A stretch of DNA of 64,000 bases from Planctomycetota bacterium. Its GTDB lineage: Bacteria; Planctomycetota; Planctomycetia; Pirellulales; UBA1268. The notes below the pieces were generated by a model. It was not told the origin of the DNA. It ran no database searches and saw nothing but the letters and a program-made list of their open reading frames with translations. Where the stretch lies: positions 50,772 through 114,771 of the forward strand of contig VGZO01000009.1 in NCBI GenBank assembly GCA_016872555.1, written 5' to 3'. Positions 17,175 through 25,369 of the stretch are shown here, piece by piece. Position 1 is the stretch's first letter, and each line of letters starts with the position of its first letter. The translations under genes and the position numbers were made by a program.

Positions 17175-17812
17175 CGCGCCACCCCGGCGCCGCCGGGCGC
17201 GTCCTGCCAGGTGAACGTGCCCAAGGGCACGACGACGTCGCCACCGGGCGCCTCCCCCTCCCCTGCCCCGGCGGATTCACCCGCGGGCCGATCCCCGAGC
17301 TCCTCCGGGCCGGGAAGATGGTGCTCGACGAGTTCGATCTCGACGACCACGCCGCGATGGCGCTCGAGCACCTGGCCGGCGACGCCACGCACCAGCGGCA
17401 GCCAGTCGCCCCGCGCGCGCTGGCGGACGTCGTCGGGCGCGTCGGCCGGGGGCACGAGCGCCGCGATCTTCTCGGCGACCATGAAGCGGCGGTGGTAGAG
17501 GAGGCGCGGCCGGTCGGCCGTGGCGTCGGGGAGGCTGCCGGCGAGCGACGACCCGTCCGACCGCGACACCCGATAGCGCAGCGAGTGCCCGGGGCCCGGG
17601 TTGGGGGCGAAGAACCGGTAGCCGTGGCCGAGGGCCAGCGTCCCGACCAGCGGACGCAGCGGCTGGATCAGCACGCGGGCGAGGTCGCTGGCAGGGGGCG
17701 GGCCGGCGAGCGGCGGCACCACGACCGCCACGAGGTACACGAGGATCGCCGCCGACGCCGCGACGCGGGCGGGTCGGCTCCAGGGCGCGGCGGCGGCGGG
17801 CGCGGAGACCAT
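17171..17812 (-). CDS. HTTM-partner membrane-anchored protein
   Basis: 213 residues. One N-terminal transmembrane segment (VAASAAILVYLVAVVVPPLAG) is followed by a soluble domain containing LALGHGYRFFAPNPGPG and LLYHRRFMVAEKIAAL, then acidic sequence (VVVEIELVEHHLPGPEEL). Genes encoding this kind of FAPNPGP-containing protein often accompany HTTM genes in planctomycetes, and here the stop overlaps the HTTM start by 4 bases. No enzymatic motif is recognised; it is probably an accessory subunit of the HTTM protein. The start at 17812 was chosen as the first ATG giving a short N-tail before the membrane helix. Confidence 0.68.
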   Translation of the reverse strand: MVSAPAAAAPWSRPARVAASAAILVYLVAVVVPPLAGPPPASDLARVLIQPLRPLVGTLALGHGYRFFAPNPGPGHSLRYRVSRSDGSSLAGSLPDATADRPRLLYHRRFMVAEKIAALVPPADAPDDVRQRARGDWLPLVRGVAGQVLERHRGVVVEIELVEHHLPGPEELGDRPAGESAGAGEGEAPGGDVVVPLGTFTWQDAPGGAGVAR

Positions 17813-17930
17813 CGGGGCACTCTGGAGGGACCATCGACGCGCGGGCCGACGCGACTGTAATCCGCACCGGCACGCCGCAGAAGCCGGACAACCGTCTCCC
17901 GGGCCCCGACAAAGCAGAACCTGACAAAGC

Positions 17931-17969
17931 AAAAAAAGACTCCCGCGCGGCGCGGGCCGCGCGGGAGTC
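17931..17969 (-). terminator. Intrinsic terminator of the TIGR03000 gene
   Basis: Perfect 14-bp stem, GACTCCCGCGCGGC at 17938-17951 and its complement at 17956-17969, with loop GCGG. On the minus strand it is followed directly by seven U residues (A-run 17931-17937). It lies 30 bases past the stop of the gene at 17999. Confidence 0.92.
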
Positions 17970-17998
17970 GGATGGGACGCGATTGGCCGACCGGAGCC

Positions 17999-19156
17999 TC
18001 AGCGCACCGCGGCGGTGGCCGCGGCGGAGGCGGTCCGCAGCGCCGGATCGAGCTCCAGATCGACGGTGCTGCCGCCGATCAGGTCGATCGTCTTCGAGAC
18101 CACCTGCTCGCGGCCGTCGACGACGGTGGCGACGCGGATCTCGTAGTTCCGCCAGGCCTGCCCGTCGGTCAGCTGGCTGGTCTCGAACACGCGGACCTCG
18201 CCCTGCGACACGGTGGCATTGCCGGCGAGCCACACCTTGGCCTCGGCGGGAACGCGGAGCGTGAGGCTGGTCTTCCGGGCGGCCCGGGCCGCGACCAACG
18301 CGGTGAAGTCGAGCTGCTCGCGGCCACCGGCCGTGAGGGAGGCGACCTTCGTCTCCTCGCGGGGCTCTCCGTCACGCTTGGTCACGACCTTGACGACGAA
18401 GTCGTACTCACGACCCGACTCCAGACCGCGCGACATGTAGCGCCGCAGGGATCCGGTGGCCGCGGTCTTCGAGCCGTTGACGAACACCTCGGCGTCGGCC
18501 GGGAGACGGACGACGAGCATCGCGCCGTCGGCCGGAACCGTCGGCTCGACCGAGGAGCTGTCGATGATCGGGGCGGAGCTGGGGACCGACTCGATCGCCG
18601 AACCACCGTCGTACACCGGGCTGCCGTACACCGCACCCTCGCTGATGATCTGCTCGCCGCCGATCACCGTCCCGGACGGATAGCTGGAATAGCCCGACGT
18701 GTAGGCCGGCGCCGGGCCGTAGCCACCGTACGAGCCATACGACCCGTACGAGCCGCCGCCCGAACCACCGCCCGACGACCCGCCGTAGCTGCCGCCCGAG
18801 CTGCCGCCGCAACCGCCACCCGAGCTCCCGCCCGACGAGCCGTACGAGCCGTGGTGGAGCGAGTGCCGGTAGGACCGCCACGCCCGCTTGGCGGCGAAGT
18901 GACCGCCGACGCTGCCGTAGGAACCGTGCGAGCCGTAGCTACCGCCAGACGAGCCGTAGCTGCCGCCCGAACTGCCGCCCGACGAGCCGCCGTAGCTCCC
19001 GCCCGAGCTGCCGCCCGACGAACCACCGGAGCTGCCGGCCGATCCGTAGGCCGCACGGTATCGGTTGTGCCACCCGGCATGTGCGTCGCAGGCCATGGCC
19101 GCGACCGCCAGAAAAGTGATGACTCCCGTATGACGGAAGCAGTGACGCATGACCAT
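17999..19156 (-). CDS. Secreted Ser/Gly/Tyr-rich protein with two TIGR03000 domains
   Basis: 385 residues. The signal peptide (MRHCFRHTGVITFLAVAAMACDAHAG) is followed by a low-complexity region of about 120 residues built from GSSGGSYG-like repeats, broken by a basic stretch FAAKRAWRSYRHSLHHGSYG. The C-terminal part carries two TIGR03000 domains, a planctomycete-specific beta-rich module: MLVVRLPADAEVFVNGSKT...GSLRRYMSRGLESG and SLTLRVPAEAKVWLAGNAT...VRVFETSQLTDG. Function unknown; a surface or matrix role is an inference from the composition. The start at 19156 has GGAGA upstream. The gene stands alone between a candidate promoter and a strong terminator, so it is a monocistronic unit. Confidence 0.85.
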   Translation of the reverse strand: MVMRHCFRHTGVITFLAVAAMACDAHAGWHNRYRAAYGSAGSSGGSSGGSSGGSYGGSSGGSSGGSYGSSGGSYGSHGSYGSVGGHFAAKRAWRSYRHSLHHGSYGSSGGSSGGGCGGSSGGSYGGSSGGGSGGGSYGSYGSYGGYGPAPAYTSGYSSYPSGTVIGGEQIISEGAVYGSPVYDGGSAIESVPSSAPIIDSSSVEPTVPADGAMLVVRLPADAEVFVNGSKTAATGSLRRYMSRGLESGREYDFVVKVVTKRDGEPREETKVASLTAGGREQLDFTALVAARAARKTSLTLRVPAEAKVWLAGNATVSQGEVRVFETSQLTDGQAWRNYEIRVATVVDGREQVVSKTIDLIGGSTVDLELDPALRTASAAATAAVR

Positions 19157-19560
19157 CAGAGACAATCTCCGCGAAAGAGGGGGATGAACAGTGGAGAACG
19201 AAGGACGAGGGCGACGTGCAACCGGGCGACTGCGATCGGCGGCGACAGGAATCACGGGGACGGCGTTTCCGCCGATCGTGCTGCCGGTACCTCTCGCGGC
19301 CCAACCATAATTCGTAATTCGGGTAAATCAAGAAGTTTGTCCGGACTGGGTCAACTTTGTCGACACCCCACCGGTGGATGGCGAGCCCGACGCGTCAGGT
19401 AGGGCGGCACCGAAGGCCGGATCACCGTCACGATCGCTGCGAACGGCACCACGAAAACCGGCCGCGAACGCCGACGACGAGCGCCGCCACCGGCCGCGTT
19501 CACCGAGGTTTTTCCGGTGTCCGACCGGGGGCCCGCCGCGGATGCCGATGCACTTCCCGC
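19157..19560. other. 404-base intergenic region
   Basis: Gap between the TIGR03000 start and the stop of the exported methyltransferase gene, both on the minus strand. It contains the candidate promoter listed separately and an AT-rich stretch around 19306-19360. No gene, RNA or terminator was recognised. Confidence 0.5.
19304..19331 (-). promoter_or_regulatory. Candidate promoter of the TIGR03000 gene
   Basis: Reading the minus strand, TTGATT (19331-19326) and TATGGT (19309-19304) are 16 bases apart, in a locally AT-rich stretch about 150 bases before the start codon. A second -35-like TTGACC lies at 19354-19349. Predicted by eye; weak. Confidence 0.3.
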
Positions 19561-20826
19561 TCACCGCGGGACGGCATCGATCCGGACGTCGTCGACGTCG
19601 AGCTGCCCCGTCGCCCCGAGCAGCCCGACCTGGAGGATCGCCTCGCGCGCCCACCCCGGCACCGGGACCGACCCGCTCACCTCACGCCACCCGAATGTGC
19701 CGCGCCACGGGCCCACCAGCGCCCGCCCGGTGCGCGAGCGCTTCTCGTCGAAGAACTGCACCGCCAGCGCCGGCGCCTCGTCGGCCGACATACCGTCGCG
19801 CAGCGCCTCCCCCTGCAACCGGGCCACGAGCGAGAGCCGCGCGACCTCCCGCCCGTCGACCGCGAATCCCTGGAAGATCTGCGCGGGGCGCCCCGGCTCG
19901 GCGTTGGTGATCCGCAGGTAGCGCTCTCCCTGGGGAGCATCGTCCCCCTGCTGCAGGCTCGCCTGCCGGCCGTAGTACCAGGCGGTCGGGACGTCGGTCC
20001 CGGGAAGCACCGTCTCGAACCCGCCGTTCTCGAGCGCCGGGTGGGCGCCGTCGGGCTGGACCTTCCGCGCTTCCTCGGCGGCCCCCGTCATCGGCACGAA
20101 CAGGCTCGGCACCAGGGCCTCGCGCACCAACTGCCCGTCGCGTTTGGTGAAGAGGACGAGCGTCTGCTCGTAGCGTTCCCCGACCGGGATCACCATCCGG
20201 CCACTGTCGGCGAGCTGCTCCACCAGCGGCGCCGGCACGTCCTCCGGCGAGCAGGTGACGATGATCTTGTCGAACGGCGCGTGCTCCGGCCAACCGGCGA
20301 ACCCGTCGCCGACGCGGGTGACGACGTTGGCGTAGCCGAGCCGTTCGAGCGTCCGCGCCGCCCGGTCACCGAGCGTCTTGTTGATCTCGATGGAGTAGAC
20401 GGTGTCGACCAGGGGCGAGAGCACCGCCGCCTGGTACCCGCTCCCGGTGCCGATCTCGAGCACCTTGTCGGTGGCCTTCGGCGCCAGCTGCTCGGTCATG
20501 TAGGCGACGACGAAGATCCCGGAGATCGTCTGCTTCTCACCGATCGGCAGGGCCATGTCGACGTAGGCCAGCTGGCGCTGCGGGACCGGCACGAATTCAT
20601 GGCGCGGCGTGTCGCGCATCGCCCCCAGCACGCGCTGGTCGGTGATCCCGCCGGCGACGAGGTCGTCGCGCACCATCCGCTCCCGGACCTGCCGCATCCG
20701 GTCGCCGCCGGCCCCGTCGGCGCGGGTGCCGCCGGCCGGGGGCTGCCCGCGGCCGGCCGCGCCCCCCCACGCCAGGGCCAATGCCACGAGGGCGCCGGCG
20801 CACACGCTCGACGGGAAACGGGGCAT
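19561..20826 (-). CDS. pcm: Exported protein-L-isoaspartate O-methyltransferase fused to a beta-sandwich-like domain
   Basis: 421 residues. N-terminal signal peptide (SVCAGALVALALAWGGAAG), so the product is probably exported. Residues about 45-265 are a PCMT domain: RVLGAMRDTPRHEFVP, the ISGIFVVAYMTEQL region, SAM-binding VLEIGTGSGYQAA (122-134), and RMVIPVG. The enzyme methylates isoaspartate in damaged proteins. Residues 265-421 are an added domain (LENGGFETVLPG..., WYYGRQASLQQG, then LRITNAEPG), which begins like a carbohydrate-binding or galactose-binding-like beta-sandwich. The ordinary Pcm has about 210 residues and is cytoplasmic. An exported FKBP isomerase gene lies immediately upstream, 29 bases away. 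Confidence 0.85.
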   Translation of the reverse strand: MPRFPSSVCAGALVALALAWGGAAGRGQPPAGGTRADGAGGDRMRQVRERMVRDDLVAGGITDQRVLGAMRDTPRHEFVPVPQRQLAYVDMALPIGEKQTISGIFVVAYMTEQLAPKATDKVLEIGTGSGYQAAVLSPLVDTVYSIEINKTLGDRAARTLERLGYANVVTRVGDGFAGWPEHAPFDKIIVTCSPEDVPAPLVEQLADSGRMVIPVGERYEQTLVLFTKRDGQLVREALVPSLFVPMTGAAEEARKVQPDGAHPALENGGFETVLPGTDVPTAWYYGRQASLQQGDDAPQGERYLRITNAEPGRPAQIFQGFAVDGREVARLSLVARLQGEALRDGMSADEAPALAVQFFDEKRSRTGRALVGPWRGTFGWREVSGSVPVPGWAREAILQVGLLGATGQLDVDDVRIDAVPR

Positions 20827-20855
20827 CGTGCGGGTTCCGGACTTTCCACGGGCGG

Positions 20856-21707
20856 CTACGGGCGCGGGATCGCGCTTGGCGATTCGATCGCGAGGAGCTC
20901 GATCTCGAACACGAGAACCTCGTTGGGCTCGATGACCGGCGGCGAACCGCGCTCGCCGTAGGCCAACTCGGCGGGGATCGTGAGCCGCCACTTCGAACCG
21001 ACCTTCATCAGCGGCAGCGCTTCCTGCCAGCCGGGTACGACGCCCTTGATGGCGACCGTCGCCGGGGGATCGGCAGCCTCGGTCTGGTCGAACACCGTGC
21101 CGTCGACATGGGTCCCGCGGTAGCGCGTGGAGACGACGTCATCGGGGGTCGGCTTCGGCCCCTTGCCCTCGACGAGGACCTCGTACTGCAATCCGCTGGG
21201 GAGCCGTACCACCCCGCGCTTGGCGGCGTTGGCGGCGAGGTACTCGGCGCCCTTCGCCTTGTTGGCGACCGCCGCCTCGGCCATACGCTTCTCGAACGCC
21301 TCGCGCTGGGCGAGCAGCTTCTGCTCGTAGGCGGTCAACGCGGCAAACGCCTTCTCCTCCCCGATCCGCGGAGGACGACCGAGGAGCGCGTCGCTCAATC
21401 CCGCGACCAACGCGGCGATATCGATGCCGGCTTCAGGGCGGCGGAAGTCCTCCGCCATCTGGCCGCCGATCTGCAGGCCAAGGGCGTAGCCGAGGGTCAC
21501 CTCGGGGGTGTCGGGAAGGGCGGGCGCGTCGCCCGCCGGACGCGGCGGCGCTCCCCTGCCCTGCTCCGGCCGCGGCCCCTGCCAAGCGTTCGCCGGACGG
21601 GCCAGCCCGGCCCCGACCGCGACGCCCGCCAGCGCCACCAGGCATGCCCCCAGCGCCGGCCGGACACACCACGGCGGGGAAATGTGATGACGAACGGCAT
21701 GCGGCAT
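20856..21707 (-). CDS. Exported FKBP-type peptidyl-prolyl isomerase (FkpA/Mip-like)
   Basis: 283 residues. Signal peptide about 1-41 (ACLVALAGVAVGAGLARPANA). Residues about 70-165 form the helical dimerisation/chaperone part of FkpA/Mip proteins (TLGYALGLQIGGQM, then a long charged helix with AFEKRMAEAAVANKAKG). Residues 167-275 are the FKBP catalytic domain: SGLQYEVLVEGKG, VSTRYRGTHVDGTVFDQT, GVVPGWQEALPLMKVGSKW, IPAELAYGERG and LVFEIELL. It speeds cis-trans isomerisation of proline bonds in exported proteins. GGGAGGA precedes the ATG. It is followed by the exported isoaspartyl methyltransferase gene, so two periplasmic protein maintenance enzymes are adjacent. Confidence 0.93.
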   Translation of the reverse strand: MPHAVRHHISPPWCVRPALGACLVALAGVAVGAGLARPANAWQGPRPEQGRGAPPRPAGDAPALPDTPEVTLGYALGLQIGGQMAEDFRRPEAGIDIAALVAGLSDALLGRPPRIGEEKAFAALTAYEQKLLAQREAFEKRMAEAAVANKAKGAEYLAANAAKRGVVRLPSGLQYEVLVEGKGPKPTPDDVVSTRYRGTHVDGTVFDQTEAADPPATVAIKGVVPGWQEALPLMKVGSKWRLTIPAELAYGERGSPPVIEPNEVLVFEIELLAIESPSAIPRP

Positions 21708-21791
21708 GGTCGATCCTCCCTGATGGCACGTCCCCGAGGCGCCCCTGCTCCGGGCCGCCGCCGGGAGTCTACACCCCCGCCGTCCGCCGGC

Positions 21792-22763
21792 TCACCCCCG
21801 GGCCCGTCGCTCCTCGGCCCGCGCCTCCTCCGACGGCCTGCCCAGACGGCCGCGGGTGATCTCGAGAAACGCCGTCTCGAGGTTGACGTCGGTCTCACGC
21901 ATCGAGAGCAGCTGCTGGCCTTCGGCCACCAGACGGGCCGCCAGCGCCGACGGCTCGCCGACCCCTTCGGCCAACGTCACCAGCACCTCGCCGTCGCGGA
22001 CCGCCACCGCGGCCGCCTCCGGGCAGCGCTCGAGGATCGCGGCCGCCGCGGCCGGGGGACCGGCGACGCGGAACCGGATCACCGGACGGCCCCGGACCTG
22101 GGCGAGGAGATCCTGCACGTCGCCGAACGCCAGCAACCGGCCGTACTCGATGATCCCGACGCGATTGCAGATGTCGGCCAACTCGGGAAGGATGTGGCTG
22201 CTGACGAGGATCGTCTTCCCCATCCCCTGGAGCCGTTTGAGGAGACCGCGCATCTCGATCCGGGCCCGCGGATCGAGCCCGCTGGCCGGCTCGTCGAGGA
22301 GCAGCACCTGCGGGTCGTGGAGCAGCACCCGGGCGAGGCCGAGCCGCTGCGTCATCCCGCGCGACAGGCTCGTCACCAGTTCGTCGCGCTTGACGGAGAG
22401 GTCGACCAGTTCCAGCGAACGCTCGGCGACGCGCCTCCGCTCCGCCCCCTCGATCCGGTACGCGGCCGCGAAGAACTCGAGGTACTCGATCACGCGCATG
22501 TCGTCGTACACCCCGAAGATGTCGGGCATGTAGCCGATGGCGCGGCGGATCTCGCGGGGGTGGGTGTAGATCGAGTGCCCGCAGACGTAGGCTTCGCCCC
22601 ACGTCGGCGCCAGCAGCGTCGCCAGGATCCGGATCGTGGTCGTCTTCCCGGCGCCGTTGGGGCCGATGAATCCGAACAGGTCCCCCTCCTCGAGCTTGAG
22701 GGTCAGGGCCTCGAGCGCGGCGAAGTCGCCGTATTTCTTCGTCAGGTCGACCGTCTCGATCAT
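21792..22763 (-). CDS. ABC transporter ATP-binding protein (ABC-2/CcmA type)
   Basis: 323 residues. Walker A GPNGAGKT at 34-41, signature LSRGMTQR at 133-140, Walker B VLLLDEP at 153-159, then the D-loop SGLD and a switch histidine in SSHILPELADIC. The sequence YKKYG-type opening (VDLTKKYGDFAALEALTLKL) and RAIGYMPDIFGVYDDMRV place it with ABC-2-type exporters (CcmA/NatA/GldA). The last 90 residues are an accessory domain. No classical permease gene follows; instead the ATG overlaps the stop of a large membrane-anchored lipoprotein gene as ATGA, which may be its partner. Confidence 0.9.
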   Translation of the reverse strand: MIETVDLTKKYGDFAALEALTLKLEEGDLFGFIGPNGAGKTTTIRILATLLAPTWGEAYVCGHSIYTHPREIRRAIGYMPDIFGVYDDMRVIEYLEFFAAAYRIEGAERRRVAERSLELVDLSVKRDELVTSLSRGMTQRLGLARVLLHDPQVLLLDEPASGLDPRARIEMRGLLKRLQGMGKTILVSSHILPELADICNRVGIIEYGRLLAFGDVQDLLAQVRGRPVIRFRVAGPPAAAAAILERCPEAAAVAVRDGEVLVTLAEGVGEPSALAARLVAEGQQLLSMRETDVNLETAFLEITRGRLGRPSEEARAEERRARG

Positions 22764-25024
22764 GGCACCCCTCCAGCGACCGGGATCACGATCCGCCACA
22801 GGGCCGCGCCGTCCGCTTCGCGGTCGCCGATCGCCCCCGATTCCGCCGCCAGCTCGCGCCACGCGGTGCCCACCGGGCCCCGCCCCACGAGCACCGCCCG
22901 GTCGACGTCGAGGAGCGGCGAGAGGTCGTAGCGGCCGAGCCGACCGGCTTCGAGCGCGGTGTAGCCGCTGCCGCCGACCTTCGTGTGGAAGCCGACGATC
23001 TCGAGGATCCGGAGCGGGTCGCGGTTGGTGATGTCCCAGCGCTCGTTGACCTCGCGATCCTTGACCGTCGTCCGGCGCGTGAGGCCGGCGACGAACGACC
23101 GCGGGCTGCGGCCGGAGAAGGCTTCGAAGCGGCCGCCGGGAGCGAGGTCGCCGACGTCCCACATCCACCCGGCGTGCACCAGGTAGCACCCGCCGAGGGG
23201 GAACGGCAGGCGGTTCTCGACCGACCCGCGGAGGGCGCCGGGGCCGGCGCGGCGCAGCGTCGCCGCGACCACGGGGGCGGTCGTCGCGGCGTTCCAGGTG
23301 GCCTCGAACAACCGACTGGAGTGGGCGGCGACCGGCACGCCGTCGAGGCCGTCGAGTGCCGCCGTGGCCGAATAGTCGCCGGTCGCCAGCCCTGGGTGGC
23401 TCGTCGTGGCATCGGTGGCGCCGATCCCGCGCCCCGACGCCGCCAGCCACGACACAGCCAGCCGCGGAGGGCCGGCGGGGAGCGCCGCGGACGGTGCCGC
23501 CGTCACGGTGAGCGTGTCGTTGGCGGGCGACCAGATCCCCGCCAGCGACAGCGCGCGAAACGCTCCGGTCACGGTGTCGACGTCGACCAGATCGGTCTGC
23601 GACGAACGCCACGACGTTCCCTTCCACCGCTGCCCGATCCCCCAGGCGGCAGCGGCGAACAGGGCCACGCCGACGGGCAGCGAGAGCCACGCCACCCAGC
23701 CCCGCGCGCGACCCGCCGGGCCATCGCGGCGCCCCCCCGAGGCGAGCCACCAATCGAACGGGTAGAGAAACGCGATGTACAGGATCGACAGCCCGGCGAT
23801 GATCTGGAACGGCACGGGAGCGACCGCGGCGAAGCGGTCGATCGCGACCCGCAGCTGGCCGGTGAGGTCCTGCCCCTGCACGGCCGACTCGCCGGTCCGC
23901 CCGGCGGTCCGCGAGGGTGGCGGGCCGCCGAGCAGCTCGAGCAGCATCAGCTCGGTCCCCGGCCATTCGCGCATCCCGCCGGCATCGATGTCGACCCCGG
24001 CCCAGGTGACGGTGCCGAAGCCGCGCGGGCTGCGGACCACCAGCGGCAGGTCGCCAGGCGCCGATCCCTCGTAGGCCTCGATCACACCGTCGAGCGACCG
24101 CGAGTCGGCCAGCAACGGCACCTCGACGCCGTCGAGCAGCGCCCGGTCGAGCGGCCGGGCGGAATGGGCATAGGTCTCGATCGCCCCGGCGCGGCGGAGG
24201 GGCACGAAGCGGTCCACCGTGCCGGACCGTCCCTGAGGCCCCGGGAGCCAAGCCGCCGCCGGCGACGTGCGGAACGACGGCTCGCCGGCACTCTTGCCGG
24301 CAACGAGCACGAGCTGCCCCCCCTGGCGGACCCACTCGTCGATCGCCGCCAGGCCCGGTGCGCCGGCCTCGCCCACGGCCGCGACGGCGCGCCCGCAGAC
24401 GACGATCACGTCGGCAGCGGAAAAATCGAGTCCTTCGGTCCCCAGGGAACCGGGATCGGCGACGGACACGACCCGCGGGCGCCCCTCGCGGACGCTCAAC
24501 CGCGCCGCGCGGTTTGCCATCGGCAGGTCGCCGACGACGACGATCAGCCGCTCGGACGAATCGAGCGCCCGCGGCGGATCGACCGTCGTGCCGGCGACCG
24601 CGCGCCCGTCGGCGCCGATCCGGTCGACGCGGAGCGGCGCGGCGGGGCGACCGGGCCGGATCCGCACGCGTGCCCGGCGGGTGCCGGCCGCAGTCGTCTC
24701 CAGCGCCATCGGCGGAGAGCGGACAGCCTGACCGTCCGGATCCTCGGCCCACACGGCGATCGATTCGTCCGCCGGCCCGGCGGCGACTTCGACGACGACC
24801 GGGGTCCAGCTCCCTGTGCGGTAGGCGCCGGCGAGACCGACCGTGACCCGATCGGTGCCCTCGGCGCCGCACGCTGCCAACCCCGCGCCGAGGAACGCGG
24901 TGACGGCCACACCGACGGCCACGGCCAGGCACCGCGCGCCGGCGGGCCGGGAAGAGCGTCTCCCCCGCGCCTCCGCACGCCCGGGCGCCGTCGCGGGCGA
25001 CCCGGCCCGACGGCTCCCCCTCAT
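22760..25024 (-). CDS. Large lipoprotein with internal membrane segments, partner of an ABC ATPase
   Basis: 754 residues. A long basic N-terminus leads to a hydrophobic stretch with a lipobox GLAAC (cysteine 52). Residues about 150-240 contain a Rossmann-like, GATase-like segment (LIVVVGDLPMANRAARLSV, then ADVIVVCGRAVAAVGEAG and WVRQGGQLVLVAGK). Two transmembrane helices lie mid-protein (IIAGLSILYIAFLYPFDWWL and LSLPVGVALFAAAAWGIGQ). The remainder is beta-rich. The architecture recalls the GldG/DUF4350-type partners of ABC ATPases, but I cannot assign a family with certainty. Both ends overlap neighbours by 4 bases (MazG-like upstream, ABC ATPase downstream). Confidence 0.62.
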   Translation of the reverse strand: MRGSRRAGSPATAPGRAEARGRRSSRPAGARCLAVAVGVAVTAFLGAGLAACGAEGTDRVTVGLAGAYRTGSWTPVVVEVAAGPADESIAVWAEDPDGQAVRSPPMALETTAAGTRRARVRIRPGRPAAPLRVDRIGADGRAVAGTTVDPPRALDSSERLIVVVGDLPMANRAARLSVREGRPRVVSVADPGSLGTEGLDFSAADVIVVCGRAVAAVGEAGAPGLAAIDEWVRQGGQLVLVAGKSAGEPSFRTSPAAAWLPGPQGRSGTVDRFVPLRRAGAIETYAHSARPLDRALLDGVEVPLLADSRSLDGVIEAYEGSAPGDLPLVVRSPRGFGTVTWAGVDIDAGGMREWPGTELMLLELLGGPPPSRTAGRTGESAVQGQDLTGQLRVAIDRFAAVAPVPFQIIAGLSILYIAFLYPFDWWLASGGRRDGPAGRARGWVAWLSLPVGVALFAAAAWGIGQRWKGTSWRSSQTDLVDVDTVTGAFRALSLAGIWSPANDTLTVTAAPSAALPAGPPRLAVSWLAASGRGIGATDATTSHPGLATGDYSATAALDGLDGVPVAAHSSRLFEATWNAATTAPVVAATLRRAGPGALRGSVENRLPFPLGGCYLVHAGWMWDVGDLAPGGRFEAFSGRSPRSFVAGLTRRTTVKDREVNERWDITNRDPLRILEIVGFHTKVGGSGYTALEAGRLGRYDLSPLLDVDRAVLVGRGPVGTAWRELAAESGAIGDREADGAALWRIVIPVAGGVP

Positions 25025-25320
25025 GGCTTCTCCGCATCGGGGCAGACACATGCCGGCTGCCCGCACCCCGGACAGCCCGACCCGTACTTGCGCTCGATCG
25101 CCGCCTCGAGATCGACGTCGGCGACATTGGCGATCGTCGCCAGCCAGGCGAGCACGTCGGCGAATTCCAGCGCCAACTCCTCCTTGGTGCCCGAGCGCAG
25201 CGCTCCGGCCAGCTCGCCGATCTCCTCGGAGAGCCACATGAAGGTCCCCTCGACACCGCGCGCGGCGTCCTTGTCGTGATACATGCGGCGGATCAGTGCC
25301 TGGAACTCGCGCAGCGTCAT
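25021..25320 (-). CDS. MazG-like nucleotide pyrophosphohydrolase with cysteine-rich tail
   Basis: 99 residues, all-alpha NTP-PPase (MazG-like) fold. Metal-binding residues typical of the family are visible: EEIGE at 32-36 and EFADVLAW at 52-59. Such small proteins hydrolyse NTPs to NMP and pyrophosphate and are thought to clear unusual nucleotides. The tail carries four cysteines in CPGCGQPACVC (83, 86, 91, 93), a zinc-knuckle-like pattern that is not part of the catalytic core. The gene is placed 49 bases downstream of the CzcA-like permease on the other side and overlaps the lipoprotein start by 4 bases. Confidence 0.85.
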   Translation of the reverse strand: MTLREFQALIRRMYHDKDAARGVEGTFMWLSEEIGELAGALRSGTKEELALEFADVLAWLATIANVADVDLEAAIERKYGSGCPGCGQPACVCPDAEKP

Positions 25321-25369
25321 GCAGCCCCCGGTCGGCCGGCAGTTGTACCGCGCGGCGGCCGCGGTCGCC

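Noticed and set aside
18700..19060. Repetitive GCCGCCCGA-like DNA within the TIGR03000 gene
   Set aside because: Reflects the Ser/Gly-rich coding repeats, not a separate element.
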